A DNA stretch of 64,000 bases from Pelodera strongyloides (GCA_036852015.1 JAANDG010000106.1:186001-250000); one strand, 5' to 3'. Positions 10,453-24,221 are shown, counted from the stretch's first letter. Translations and numbers: made by a program. The notes: generated from the letters alone by a model not told the origin.

Positions 10453-13400
10453 ATGGAAACAGACGAGGGCCCAAATATAATCGAGGGGGAGCTGGACAGA
10501 TGTGGAGATGAAATTAGACAAGCCCTTCAGACGGACGACGTCGACGCCAAAGTTGCTCACCTCGACAAGGTATAATCTTTTGACAATCTTCTGTCAATTT
10601 GCTATTACAAATTACAAGTTACCTCTGTTGGCAACTCCGATCTGGAGTCGTGTTTTAGGTTTGCTTATTGTGTCTAACAGCTAAACAGCATAGTTTCCCA
10701 TCTGGCTGGCTGACTGCCTTCGTGTCTTCTGTACTCATGTTCGTTACTTTGTAATTTTGGTTTTAGTTAGACTTAGACGATAAACAACATTCTTTTTAGT
10801 GTTTTAGTTAATATATTCTAACAGGTTCGTGAAATCTTCGCCACTTCCACCCAGCTAGATGATCTTCTCGACTCGTACCTCGATGAGTTGATCGACTTCA
10901 TTGCCATTCCCGAAACACAAATGCGTGTTTTCATCGTTCGGTTTATTGAGCAAATTTGGTAAGTAGTCGTAAAGTGTTTGACCGATTGTGCTAGACTATT
11001 GTTGTTCTTTATCTTCATGTTTTGAATCCAACTAGTCGGTTTAACAAATCATCTAATGCAATTATGCAATAGTCTAATTGCCGTGGATTCTAAACTCTGT
11101 GAATAAACCAGTGCGTAAAATGACGGGTCGACAATCTCCGGAACCATTTTAAAATGTATATATTTGCGTGAAACATACGTTCTTAGCCCATCGAAATTAT
11201 GCCCTATCGGAAACTAGTGTTGCATTTTCGACATTTCAGTCTGCGCGAGTGTAGTGTTATTCGAAAAGCTATTGCTCAGTACGTCGGACTTTTGAATGAG
11301 GAATCCAGCAATGTGGCAGTGATTAAAGCAGTAAGTACTTTTAATTTTATATTTTCACTTCCTTGTGGTTGTTTCATTTCAGTGCCGCAGTGTACGGGTA
11401 CGGGGAATATTTCATTTTTTAATAGGGGACTAAATTATAGTTACCAGTGCTAGTTCTAAAAAAACCATAAACCATTTAGGTAATGCAATCGTGTACAATT
11501 TTGTATCCAGTCATGCTCAAATGGGCTGTGGATAAACGAGACGAAGGAGAGGCTCAGAAGGGCTTGGAGGCCTTTTTAGTAATCAAAGGAAAGATTATGG
11601 ACCACATTGAGAGTGATAACCATGGGTAAGGCTTTATTTTTTATCATTAATGAAAAGATGTATGAGTGCGAGCTCTGTGCAGCAGGTCAAAAATCCCGCG
11701 CGTTCTTATAGCTTGTTGACCGAAACATTTTTAATTAAACTTCACTCAAATGGCCCGTAGCTGCATGGGGTTGGTGATATTGGTTCCTCAAACAGATTGT
11801 CCTGACTAGTCTAATGGGTCTACAGGGAATAAATTAGGTCCGCATCTCAAAATTTTGGGGAGGTGTTTTAGACAAATTTGCATATAGTGCATGCCGGATT
11901 GGGAGGTGATTTGGACTAATTTGCATATAATGAATTACGGATTGGGAGGTGATCGTCCGCATTTGGCGGGGTTTTTATGTTATATGGGTCTATTTCAGTG
12001 TTCGAATGATGACCATCAAATTTCTGGAGTGTGTCGTTTTAAGCCAGTCCATGCGCACGGAGGTAAAGGTTTGATAGGTTTGCTTGAACGACTGAACCGT
12101 ATGATGTGAACAGATATTTGACATGATGTGAGCTGAATCATCATGAACTTATTGCAACACAATCCCTCGTTATTAAGCGTTAATTTCTGGTTAATACTAT
12201 TAGTAGTTATTATTTATGTTTAGTAGCTGTGCGTTCTCATAAAGTAATAAACTTGCAGATGAGTGTCGGTGGTGCGGACGGTTCGATGTGTTTGAACAGC
12301 ATTCCACCCGATCACAAGTTTATCAGCTACAGAAGGATGCAAATGGAGGCCGTACACTCTCTACAGGTTTCTATCTCATTTATTGTCTACCTTAGCTCTC
12401 TAATACTCTCGCGTTCTCCGTCTTCTTTTTCTGAAAGCTCTATGTATCCCTATTCTGGTATGAGTCTGAGTTCGTTTTGTCAATTCGGTCAGTGTTTGCC
12501 ATAATTTCTTCTCTATAAAAAAACGTGAATTGAGAATTGCCTTCTATTCTCGATGTTGATTTTTCCAGAACTTGCTCGAACAGATGTGTCTGCCCCATAT
12601 TTCCGGACAGAATCTCATTGTCGTAATTGGATGTGTGATGAATATTGGTAAGTTTTTTGTTCGGTTTTATCACCAAACCAATCGCGCTATTCCATACATT
12701 ATTAGATAGACTAGATAGATTAGTGTAAGATTACTGGATCGTTTTTATCAATATGAGTCTGGAATACCCGCAATTTGATTATTATGTTACTGCGTTTATC
12801 GCTTGCCCGTTTACCGTTATCTTTATTTTTCCAGCTCGTCAACGACCAGATTTCATGTCAAAAGTGATCGATTCAATTGAAATTCTGCACGTGAATCTTC
12901 CACCAACTCTCCTTACCAGTCAGGTACAGTTTTTTTATGCTTATCTCGGCCGACTTTGTTTGCTTCTAATGTTTCTGCTTCTCGTAGATTTGCTGCTGGG
13001 TTTATCACGCGTTTCATGTTTCATGTTTCATCATATTTCAATTTCACCTTTCCATCACATTTGTTTCAGGTGAAATCGGTGCGTAAGGAATTGAAGATGC
13101 AGCTGCTTCGACTGTTGAAGCATGAGGCTGCCGTGTCTCTGCATGCAAGGTTGAGAACTCTTCTGGTGGATTTGGGAGCCTCACTGTCGGTAGGAAATTG
13201 ACTTATTTTCGTGCGTTTTGCTTAGAGTTTTGTGTTTCAATTTGTGCACTCACAAAAGTCGCTCATTATCAGTGTCATTTCCTTGCTTCTTTTTTTATTG
13301 CCAAATGAAAACCGCAGATGTAGGGCTATAATGTGAACTGTGAACTTTATGCAAGAGTTTTGGTATAAATACGAGCTTGCAGTCTGTAGACAGTTTTTAA

Positions 13401-16400
13401 AATCGACAGTTTACTATCCCTACTTTCTAACACTACTATTACTTCGTGCTACATCGTGATTTTCACTCTTTCCATGGGGTCCGGGAGCTATATTAAATTA
13501 GGAATTATTGCTACACTAGGAATATTTGTTTGCTTGTTGCGGAGTGATGATTTTTTTGCAGGAAATCCAACGTGCAATCCCAGAATCCATCAAGGAATCG
13601 ATGAAAAGTAGAAAACGACAGGCAATGGAGGAATCGGCCGCTGCAGAAGCAAAGAGGAACAGAATTGAGGAGGGTCCAGAGAATAGACCCGGTAAGTGGG
13701 CACCTCTTTATTCTTCTTTACCTTTACTTATGGAGAATTGGTGATGGTAATTAGCTTATCATGATGATAAGCCATTGATGTTGAACTTGTTGGCTTGGTG
13801 ACCAAACACTGACCGTGACCTGAATTTCTACCATTTCTACGTATGTTTTTAATGTATGCATATGTACGTATGAAGCAATTCTACTGGTGCTGCTGCTGCC
13901 TGTTGTTGTTGTTGTTGCCGGAGGCAGCCAGCTGAGCCAGCGTGGTTGATCATCCTCGCGAGATGGGCTATAAGAGGCCTAAAAATGTTGCCACTTCCCG
14001 TGGCTTATTCCATAGGTTGGTAGGAATGAGCGTCGTGGGGTGGGCGGGGCAACTGGTGCTGCCTGTCGTAGAATTCTGTCTTCTTTTCCTTTAACTACTA
14101 TTTCTGCTTTAGGTACTTCGCGTGCTGAATTATCGCAAATGTTGAATGATGAAGATTACGCGGATGAAGTTGATACGAAAGATGTGGGAGAAAAGTCGAT
14201 TCATCATACTGGTGGGATTAGAGATTATCATTGTTGACTTAATCTACTGTATTTTTCCATTCTAACCAGGGGCCGTATTCACAACCAACACGCAGGGAGC
14301 CCTCCCTGGCCTCCACAGGGAGCTAAAGAGTGCGTAGAGAGTGAGAGAGCAGAAGAGATTGTTGATGAATACGGCCTCAGTTGCCACAACTATAAAAAGA
14401 AGGCGTGGCGTGGAAGGCACTGTAATATGTTCTCATGAGTGGCTTGCTATGGCATTTTTGTTTGTGCCACGTTCGTTCTGGCTATTTTATTGCATATTTT
14501 AGGGATATAACTTTTTGTCTTTCCCGCATCCCGCAATTTTAGTTTAAATTTCAAAAGCAAGGAGAATTTTTCAGCAATCGACATTACTTCACAGTTCATT
14601 TTCGACCGATTGAAACCAAGTGTGGTGGCCAACTTGGTTATTATTTCATTGGTGAGCGTGATTTAGATTTACAAAATTATTTGTAGTTTGTTGTTTCTTT
14701 GGTTGTCAGTTTTTATGCATGGTGGTGCGGTGTTTATGGTTTACTGTGTGAAACTGCAACTGAGACGAATATCTTTTACTAAACTTTTAAGGAAATTGTT
14801 TGATTTTTGTTTCAAAGTAATGTTTGTCTAGGTGACTCTGCCGGATGAAATGCCGCCCGCATTCCAGTCCAGTTACACCCCAATTGCGCAGGCAGGAACG
14901 GAGGTACGGAAAATAATGTTTAACTTTGTCCTTCTCCAACTTAGGTCATACAACTCGTTGGGAAAAACTCAAAACCACCAACCAAATATATGTAGTGTTT
15001 CCCAAAATTGTATATGTTTATGATACGCTTCTAATTTTCACCATACCTAATCAACGGTGGTGTGGTTATTTATGCAATTGCAATATGCTAATTCGGATGG
15101 TGGTTTCGTCGGTCACATGCCATAATCTCGTTGGCGCTCTGACCGACGAAACCACCATCCGAATTTGCATATTGCATAAATTTTAGACGTTGGTCTTGTG
15201 CTCATATCCATACCACCGTCGGGATTAGAATATTAGGTATGGTGAAAATCAGAAACGTATCATGAAGAGATAGAAGTTTCGGAAACACTGCATATATTTA
15301 GATGGTGGTTTTGAGCTTTTCCCGACGAGTTTTATGCCCTGGTCGGTCAGTTCGTCAACGAGTTTATGCCATGCTCTAACTACGATAGATATTTGAGTCT
15401 CATTCACTCTGAGCAATAGCATACATAGGTCAGAGTTGCTGCCTGCTGTTATACCTCCCGCCAAATGTTATACACTTACAGAATTGTTAGGGCATGTCTA
15501 CTGTCTAGCACAAAATATTAGAACAAAACATATAAGAAAAGTCTTTGAAACACTGCAGTTATGCTCGTCGCTACCTCAACTTCGTCCCGTTATTGGTTTT
15601 GGGGGAGGGGGGGGGGGGCTAGAGGGCTAGGCGCGTGCTTTTTTTGGTTAAGGCACGACCCTGGAACACTTTTCAATTAATATTGTTTTAGTGTTTGAAA
15701 TATCTGTTTAGGAGCAAAGACGTCACTTGTCACGTATGATGGCCGCTCAGGCCACTGCAGCTGGCCTTGGTCCCGGATATGAAGAACTCGGAAAGGAGAA
15801 GTTCAAACAATTTACAGGTATTGTCTTCGTAATGTTGTTCCAAATTAACGGCACTCTTTGCATTCGTTGTTAGGGAATTATGTACTTTGTAGTATCGTGT
15901 TCTTTTTCTAGAAGTTGTGTTTGCTGCCGTGTGCCCCACAAACTCTTTTACTCCTTTCAGAAAGACAGAACCTCCGTTCGGAAGGTGCCGTGATCCCGCC
16001 CACTCCCGCCTATGCTCTGGGAGGAGGTCCATCTGCATCATTCAAGGCTCCAGTGGTACCCGGTCGTCCGAAGAAAGCCGAATTACTCGATGCTGCGGTG
16101 AGTACTGATTTGTTAATTAAAGAGTGTGGATCACTTTGACGTAAGGTGTTTCTAGAGGTCATTTGTATTACCTGTATGTTATATTTTAAAGGGAAAGTCC
16201 GTTGTGTCGTACCCGGTTTATTTGTGGTAACGGTGTTATGCTTCTTATTATTCATTCCACTTTCATTTCAGCTTCCCCAAGTTGCTCCTTCAATTCAAGA
16301 ATTTGACATTATTGGTGATTGTCGGCCTTTCTCGCGTGACGAAATGCTCAAAATCTTTGAAATGGCCTTTCAGTCAGTAATGGATGCAGAAGGTTTGTTC

Positions 16401-19400
16401 TTACTGTAAAGTTCTTATTCTTCCAAAATTTTTCAGCATATCAATGTACTTTGCCATTGTGCCTCTACAGTAGGATATTAATTTATTGTTGGCTCTTGGT
16501 AATCTAGAATAAGAATATCACTAGCTACTAGCTACATGTAGCTTTAGTGACTCACTCTTCGTAACACGATTCTTCCGCCTTTTAGTTGTGGCTCGAAAGT
16601 CGAACATGTACTCTATTCATAATAAGGTGTTGGTGCGGTTGGCAACTCGATTTCATACAATTGAATTGGATTTCACACAGGTTGGACTGTTAGACTTTGT
16701 TCGATGTTTAATTACCTTTTCTCTGCCTTTCTCGTCCCCAACAGTTGACTTTGTATTATCTTTGACCTCTGAACTGTTATTTTTACTCTCGTTATTAGTT
16801 ATTAGATTTCTAGATCGAAGGTCGAACGCGTTGCCTGGTACCTAGCAAGTCTTTTTGAAACTTGTCGTTTCGTCCTGATATTGCCTCTCCAATATAAACT
16901 GAGGTGTATTCTTGTGATATAAGTATAATATGGCGTATACAATAATAATTTATTTGTTTCCAGTCAATGGTGGACTTCATTGTAGAGGAACATAAATCGC
17001 GAGCTGATCTGGCCGTTCTTTGGGTGGCGGAATTGTACGCACAATATCAGGGGTATGTTTTCTAGAATCTTAGTCTTAGTTCTTCCTTTTGGTTTGCGAG
17101 CTTATATCAACTACTTCAAGAACTTTTCTTCTTTGACCCTACGACTCGTTGACCCAATAAACATTTATTATTCAGATTGACTCGGTTGAACGGGTGGAAA
17201 CAGTTGTTAGTATTGTTCCTTTTTAAGAAGATAAGAATCCCATTTGAATCCAAAAACGTCTTATTTTATGATATAGGTATTTGACGAATCAAAATCATCC
17301 ACTGTTACGTAACCTATCTATTTTAGATACAGTCTGTGCTATGCACATGGCTGTCCCAATGGAGAATGGACGAAAGAAGAAAAACTTGCAAAATACGACA
17401 AGACGTTGACGTTATTGGTGAAGACCATGTTTGAACAGGAATTGCACAAAGAAATGTGAGTTACTTGTTTATACGAATGGGTTTAATTATTTACAATTGA
17501 GTGAGCTAATAAATTCAGGAACATTAGGGTATAAATTCGATGCGTAAATTCGGAGATGATCGCCTTGTTGATGTTCAACACGTAATCTACCACTGATTGA
17601 TACTTTTCACTCAAATAAATGACTAAAGTTGCAATAGCATCCGGAGTCCGGAGATGGTTGACGCGTAATTTTACGCACTGATTTATGTCCAGGATTTAGT
17701 AATGTTTCAGGGCTTTCCATCGTTTGTTCCTCGAAGCGCCGCTTATCACTGCGTCTTCGTTGCTGTGGCTAAAAGCGGCCTGTTTGGATGAGGTCGGTGT
17801 TTTTCTTGATATGAAATCATAATGCAAAAAATGACATAAAACATCCTATTTGATATAAAGCGTTTTTATTGTTTCTTTGAAACACTATGCACTTTTAACA
17901 TAACATGGGTCCTGTAATGTTATGCACTAATGTGGTTTTTTTGGTTATCGTTTTGCACTTGGCCTGCACCTTTTCCATTTCTTTTTTTTTAGGTCTACGG
18001 TACATTTTGTATGACAACGTTGCGTGAAATGATTATGACGCGATCGAGACAAAGAGATGCACTACTTGATTTACTTGTGCAATTGGCACATCATGAAGGC
18101 ACCGAGGTAGGCGAAAGCACTTATCTTTTGAACACTGTGGTTTGTGATCTAATTATAAGGTCTATTCCATTTGAGATGATCCATCTTGCCTTGCATATTT
18201 GCCTTACCTCATTTTACTTACTCTGATGTTTTGGTGAGAATTGTTGCATAGCGCCATGACTTATCACTTATCGATTAGTTAACTGCTTTGGTAATTGAGG
18301 TATCTTTCTTAGCTTCAGCGCAGGTAGATTACTGACTGGCACGGCACTAGTGAGGTATGTTTGTAGTTTGTATCAGCATTGTAATATGTCTGTTTTAGTC
18401 CTGTGAGCAATCGATCGCAATTGCCAAGGAACTGTACGAGTTACCGTATGTTCGACCGGATGTGATCCGCCATTTGAGTGGACAACTCCAGTCCACACTC
18501 ACCGACCCGCCTCCCCAATACTTTGCTAAAGCAGATCAGGTTTGTAGTTTGTAGTTTGTATGATTGTTTTTTTATTTGCGCTTTGAAACTAGTATTGGCT
18601 TGGCCGAGCTCGTGCTTACAACTTATTTTGTACTTTGTACAGCGGTACGATGAATGGACTGGATGAACCATGGATTTAGTTAAAAAGGGAAAACAGTGCA
18701 AGCCGAAAAGCCTGTCTCCATTGTTTAGCTCTTTAAAGGGACAGGCCCACCGATATAAACCTACGTTTATTATTTGTTCATAATTCATAAAAAGGGTATT
18801 TATTTTAAAATATACAAACTAAATATTATTCAGATTCACCATGGGGAAGTTTTTCCTGTGAGCTTTCCTTACAGAAGGTACCGTAGACAGGTCATTTGCA
18901 CAATCATTTGCATACACACCTTTGATGTGGATATGCAAACGACTATAACTCCCCTTTCCGACAAAGGTGTGTATGAAAATGACTATGCAAATAACCTGTC
19001 TACGATACCTTCTGTAAGGAAAGCTCATAGGAAAAACTTCCCCATGGTGAATCTGAATAATATTTAGTTTGTATATATTATAATAAATACCCTTTTTATG
19101 AATTATAAACAAATAATAATCGTAGGTTTATATCGGTGGGCCTGTCCCTTTAACGGAGCAAAACAGTCGTATATGGGGAAGATCATGTAACCGTGACAGC
19201 GAATTTAACTTATTGTCACATCACAATATTCGCGATGTATTGTGCGTGGTGCATGCCCGTACATTACAACTTCGCAGTTTGGTGAGATACTCGAGACGCT
19301 AGTCGCACTAGTTGTTGGCAGTTAATGTGGATTTATGTTTATTGTGAAACATGGTGTATTGCTTTCGACTACTTCGATAGAACAGACGTACAAAAATGAA

Positions 19401-22400
19401 TACACTAATACACCTTCTCTTCTTTACCAATTATTTCCAGGCACCTCCAAAACAGTGGACTGATGAGCTCTACCGGTGTGCTCTTCATATTTTCCTGGAC
19501 TTGATGCCTGTGGATCCGGCCTTATTACTCAAATTGTCCAAAGTGTACTCGAAGAGTAGTAGCACATTCAAGAAGGTGAGGCAAATAATGTCTTGTTGTC
19601 ACTGTCTAACTGGGCCTTTATGCTGAGTGTTCTGCACAGAACCGCTACACTTTTGGTTGCATCCAAATAAATGCACAGAGAAGTGCGCATTCATTAGATG
19701 ATCTTTGTTCGGTTTGATTGTCCATTATGATGTTATGATCAATATGATATGATCTCATGTTTTTGTTGTCTTTTTTTTCTAATTTTACTCCTTAGATTTG
19801 CCTGCGAATGATCGAGTCCCCGCTGAAACTGATGAGTATGAGATGTAAGGAAGTGGTCCAGTTGGTGGATGAGTGTCCTGTTGGAGCAGAGACTTTGGTC
19901 GCCAGAGTTGTGCAACTTCTTTCCGAAAAGAGTACGTTCTTTCTTCCTATTTTGGTATTTTTACTTTATTGCTGTATTGTACATTTGTCAGGCTATAATT
20001 CCCATGCGTAATTTCGGAGATGGTCGCTTAGTTGAGAGTCGAACCGTAAATTACCACTGATACGTTTCACCCAAATCTATATATTTGCATTTGCCTCCGG
20101 AGATGGTCAAAGCCAATCCGGAGATGGTTGATGCGTAATTTTACGCATAGATTTATAGCCTGACATTTGTTGTTTTCATAAGTCGCAATTTCTAGCTGTG
20201 TTTCATTTTGTATTTTTGATCGGTGATATGAGCGTGAAATTTGGTGTTTGTGGTGATATGCACTTGTTAGCTCTGTTTTTCTGTACTTATTTGCCCTTTG
20301 TTATTATTTAGTTGGAGATATGATTATGATGGGTTAAGTGTTGTTCGATGTTTTAATTTCGACTATTTACTGTTATTATTCCCGATTCTCCTTACCGCAC
20401 TAACTCTATTTTCCAGGCGCTGTCACACAAGAAATTGTAAAGGGAATGAAGAAACTGCACGAAGAGAGAAAGACCGATGTGAGGAGTCTGATCCCAGCGC
20501 TCACCGGGCTCCCAAAGGTGTGTGCTTTACTTATTCTAATTATCATCATTACTGGGGTTTCCAAGTATGCCAAAAACCGTGCATTTTCCTTCCAAGTATC
20601 AATTGCAAAATAGTGTGCCAGTCTACCGTAATTTTGCGTAATTTTGACACATCCGCACTATAGAAAACCCGCCATCAAAGCTGTTTTTTTTTGTTGAATA
20701 AATGGTCCCGTGGCGATCGGTCGCAAAAACTGCCTGTAGCTATTATCGTGTAGTGCCAAGATGCGGTAAATTTTTCGATACTTGGAAGGAAAATTGGCCA
20801 TACTTGGAAACCCCATACCCGTCACCGTCTACAGTAACTAATTATTATTAGTTTTTCATAGTCATTTTATTACTTCATCTAATTTTTTTCACTCATTTGT
20901 ATATTCTTTTAGTTTTCTGTTTTTCTAGTTCCTGTTGTTCTAAAACGTATTATTTCTTTTTGCTTATTATTGTGATATAATTTGTCGAGCGTAAATTAAG
21001 TTTCTAGGCTAGGTGACTGTGTTTGCTTGTATTTTTGGGGGGAAGCTCGTTAACTAACTAAGACTAACTTATTTAATTTCAGAAGGAGATCGAGGCTCTG
21101 CTGCCCGCATTCGTTTTGAATGCGGCCTATCAGAAGTCCGTCAGTCACGTCTTCAAGCGGTTACTACAGGGAAGAAGTGGGTATTTCTAGTTTATTATTA
21201 AATGTTGGTGTTCATTTCAAGAATTGTGTTTTATTCCCCTTGAATCATTATATTAGGTGAATGGTGTGATTTCGCATTTTTGAGGTTGCAATTTGTAGTC
21301 GGATTTTTGTTGGGTTGTGTGTTCTTTGTTCTTTCTTTTGATTTATTGTAACATGTATTCAGACATCGAGACTGGTGAACCACCTCTTAGTCCAGTGGAC
21401 TGTATTGTCTCTTACCACCACTTGACGCCAAGAAATGAAGAACAAAGGAATCTTCATATTTCAAGTAAGTTCGATCTTCGATCCAGATTCCTTGTTGAGG
21501 GAAATTTGAACCTCAGTTCAATTGAAGTCGTGTGTTTTTGCTGAGTCCATGACTCAAGAAAGGGATGGTGCGTGTTTCTCTGTATTATATGTTGGCCGAG
21601 CTACTTGTATACATAGGGATCCTTTATAGTGTTTCTATGATGTGATTATTGTAATTTCCCTAGTGAAGTTACAAAAATGAATTCATGTTACTTGCTTTTT
21701 TTTTTCCTTTGTGATCAGTGTTTGCCTTCCAAATGACAGTGAAAAAGGCTTGAGTACATTATATATATATCTGTCATGTTTTGTAGATTTGGAGGTACTG
21801 TACTCTAATCGTATGATGACAAAGGACGTTGTGGGTGCAGCAGTGGAGAGGTTACTGGACGATCGGCCACTCTGTGATCTTTTCTTCCACACTTTGGTGT
21901 CAGTCAGCCAGAGGGTTGGTATATTAGCACATTATTCACTAGAAATGGAAATATGCAATAGTATTTTATTCAATTGTTGTCCGGAATGAATTCTGTAATG
22001 GTTGCTTACGGAACGGCTCAATTTTTTAAATGAGAAACGCAGCTAATTGATCTAGTTATTTACCTACTTACATTCAATGTAGAAAATCTTTTTGGTGCCA
22101 TTTGTGTCGGTAATGTATTCGCCCTCGCTAATCACGTGTTATATTATATTATTTTTTCACGTTTTCAGTGGCCAGCTCTCGATGGGTTTTTGGCGAACGT
22201 CTTATCCAAGGTTGGTTATATGTTGTGCAGAGTGTAGATTGTGTTTAGAAGATAGTTACTTTTGATCGGTGAACTTGGTCTGAACTGAGAAAATTTAAAT
22301 TGTTATTTTCGTATCATGTTGGGATTTTGGATGCACAACAGTGCATCGAAAAAGACGTGTTTCAAACTCACCATTTATACTAGGTCATGTTTTCAATGTT

Positions 22401-24078
22401 GCTAGGATCCTCTCTTCGCTATTGGGAACTGATTTTAGATATTTTTCATTTGTCGCGTTTTTAGTAAAATAAGATCTACTTTTATAATAAAGGTTTATTG
22501 ATTACGTAAATAAAATATGATTTTGTTTAGGTGGTCAACAAGGAATTGTGGAAGAACACTCCCGAACAGAAACAATCATTCTTCAATGCATTTGACAAAT
22601 TGCAGAGTGTATCGTACTCGGTTAGTTCGTATTTTGTTTAAATTGTAGTTTTTTTTTGTTAGTTTGTGGCTGGAATTCCTCCCGTTGGGTGTGATGTGTG
22701 CTTTTTTGTAATAGTTTATTGATACAAACATATGCTATCAAAGGGATACCCCAAGACGAACGGCTTCACAACAGTTCCTACTAACAAGGGTCCAAACGAC
22801 TAACAAGGGTCCAAATGTTGTAAACATGTGATTGATGCGACTTCTGGTTGTAAACATGTGATTGTTGCGACTTAAATAGATTGACATAGATGTTTATTGT
22901 TACTGGCTATTAATCAACAGTGATTACAAACGTGTAAATTATCTCTTTCACGAGTGTTGCCATATATAAAAGATTAAGCTGGCCCCATTTGCAGGTAATT
23001 TTAACTGGCTTCAATTCGGAAGAATTCAAAGAGTATTTGGCCACTGTTAACGATGAAGAGGCGCTTCTACAGAAGTTGCGAGACTTCTTACCACAACTCA
23101 GCACACATCAACAGAGGAATATGAGTCAGACAATTCTGGATATGGTGAAGGGAGATAGGTGAGTGGCTTATACGAATTGCAAAATACAACAGTGCTCTCT
23201 TATGGTCTATACCAGCCGTTCGAAGAGCCCTACGGGCTCTTCTTCGACTGTACTTTAAAACCACGCCCGAGAACGTCTTATTTGAAAAGTAAGCGTCGAC
23301 TAATTGTGGATGCGGCGTGAAATTTGCATGCTAAAGCATTACCGATAGTATTGTGTAATGCTTGTTGGGCAGAGAAAGCAAACGGGTAGAGCGTTTGACT
23401 CGAAACCGGAGGGCGCGGGTTCAAATCCGTTCACCGTCAATAATTGTGCATGCAGTGTTTCAATGTCGAAAAACCTTTGTGAAAGGGCTTCGTTGTGGTC
23501 GTAATCACAAATAATTCATCCGGCTACAAACTCTTCTCCTTTATATAATATGGTCTATATAAGTACTGGTGGTGTAATACATCGCGAACAGGACTAATCA
23601 CGCTAACTTTATTGTATTTACTCTCCCTTCGTCCGTTTTATCATTTTTGTGAAACATGAAGCTTTAGGTATTGAAGAATTGAAACGTGAAAATTGGCCAA
23701 TCAACAAAGGTTGGCTATATAGCTTCTTCTTAGTTAATACATATGTATTTAACTTAGAAACGAGCGAGAGAGGGAACGTGACAGCCGAAGAGACAAAGAC
23801 AGAGAAGAAAGGGAGCATAGAGAGAGGGTGAGTTTTTATATTCATTGTGTCATAGAGAACATGTGGTATACAATTACAAATTACAACTTGATTTCATTAA
23901 ATTTTCATTAGGCTTATCTTTTGCTCAGTGGGAAGAAATGACTGGAGAAAACAACCGTTTTCCTTGGGAAACATCGTATGTGGTCTATGTGTTAACAATA
24001 TGTTCACTGTTCACTTAATGTATTATTTTTGTTTGTTTTTTCAGAGGTCGAGAAGGATTTAAGCGAATAATGGAATAA
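10453..24078 (+). CDS. SYMPK: Symplekin, scaffold of the mRNA 3'-end processing complex
   Basis: Thirty-four exons: 10453-10569, 10825-10958, 11240-11330, 11480-11625, 11999-12062, 12259-12366, 12569-12647, 12835-12923, 13070-13189, 13562-13691, 14113-14211, 14575-14651, 14832-14903, 15712-15817, 15961-16097, 16272-16392, 16586-16680, 16964-17052, 17327-17455, 17711-17792, 17993-18106, 18399-18539, 19441-19575, 19796-19931, 20417-20517, 21083-21176, 21363-21464, 21787-21914, 22169-22210, 22531-22620, 22995-23158, 23758-23827, 23929-23975, 24045-24078; 1160 residues. Symplekin holds the CPSF/CstF and histone cleavage machinery together in the nucleus. Seen: an N-terminal HEAT-like helical region, a Lys/Arg-rich likely NLS (KSRKRQAMEESAAAEAKRNR, ~residue 330), the family signature PDEMPPAFQSSYTPIAQAGTE followed by AAQATAAGLGPG (~425-470), the conserved C-terminal helical domain (~800-1050), and an Arg/Glu/Asp-rich tail. 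The last three exons are the least certain. The length fits invertebrate symplekins. Confidence 0.95.
11106..11165. repeat. Fragment of dispersed repeat family C
   Basis: Resembles the family around 19991-20160 over parts only (GTGCGTAAA, a CTCCGGA core, TATATATTTGC), in inverted or rearranged order, in a symplekin intron. Possibly a decayed copy. Confidence 0.35.
14269..14378. mobile_element. GAGGCC-ended short inverted-repeat element, copy 2
   Basis: Symplekin intron. The ends are GGGGCCGTATTCAC and GAATACGGCCTC. The interior (ACACGCAGGGAGCCCTCCCTG, then GAGCTAAAGAG) closely matches 60215-60343. Confidence 0.7.
14945..15337. mobile_element. Long palindromic element in symplekin intron
   Basis: About 390 bp in which each arm (about 190 bp) is an imperfect inverted copy of the other. 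The outer ends pair as AACTCGTTGGGAAAA against TTTTCCCGACGAGTT; the centre pairs GGATGGTGGTTTCGTCGGTC with its complement across a ~25 bp spacer. It occupies about half of the intron between 14903 and 15712. Nothing coding. Confidence 0.7.
17527..17690. mobile_element. Dispersed repeat family C, diverged copy
   Basis: Symplekin intron. It keeps the start GGGTATAAATTC, the internal CCACTGAT and the 3' GCGTAATTTTACGC of the family, but with several indels relative to 19991-20160. Confidence 0.6.
18733..19153. mobile_element. TTAA-flanked palindrome, family E (AGGGACAGGCCC ends)
   Basis: 421 bp with TTAA at both ends and inverted ends AAGGGACAGGCCCACCGATA. The two arms pair over about 170 bp, leaving a spacer of under 90 bp that itself has an inverted CACACCTTTG core. 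It lies in the symplekin intron between 18539 and 19441. Confidence 0.8.
19991..20160. mobile_element. Dispersed repeat family C, best-preserved copy
   Basis: 170 bp in a symplekin intron with imperfect inverted ends GGCTATAA / TTATAGCC. Nearly identical over most of its length to the copy at 6926-7094. Confidence 0.7.
23367..23440 (+). repeat. tRNA-like sequence (possible tRNA-derived SINE head)
   Basis: Symplekin intron. It has a class I tRNA layout: GGGTAGAGC (D arm), ACTCGAAAC (anticodon loop, CGA) and an exact B box GGTTCAAATCC at 23418-23428. The acceptor and T stems pair poorly, so a working tRNA gene is unlikely. Flanking sequence includes a GAAGAGCCC/GGGCTCTTC hairpin near 23225. 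Confidence 0.5.
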
Positions 24079-24221
24079 TTTGAACTGTGTTCCATCACGG
24101 CCGTCACGGCGTAACATTATTTAGCTGGCAGTGACCAATAGCCTAGTAGCAATTATTTGTTTTACTCGCAAGTGCAAGTTACTGTGTGCGCGGAAATTTT
24201 TAGCTTTTAATTGTGAACTGA

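Noticed and set aside
14040..14237. ORF starting in the symplekin intron at 14040
   Set aside because: Only 14113-14211 is the real exon; the rest is read-through of intron sequence.
18774..19112. Pair of 97-codon ORFs on opposite strands
   Set aside because: They mirror each other because the DNA is the family E palindrome; not genes.
23367..23440. Functional tRNA gene
   Set aside because: The B box is good but the T and acceptor stems do not pair well; called tRNA-like only.
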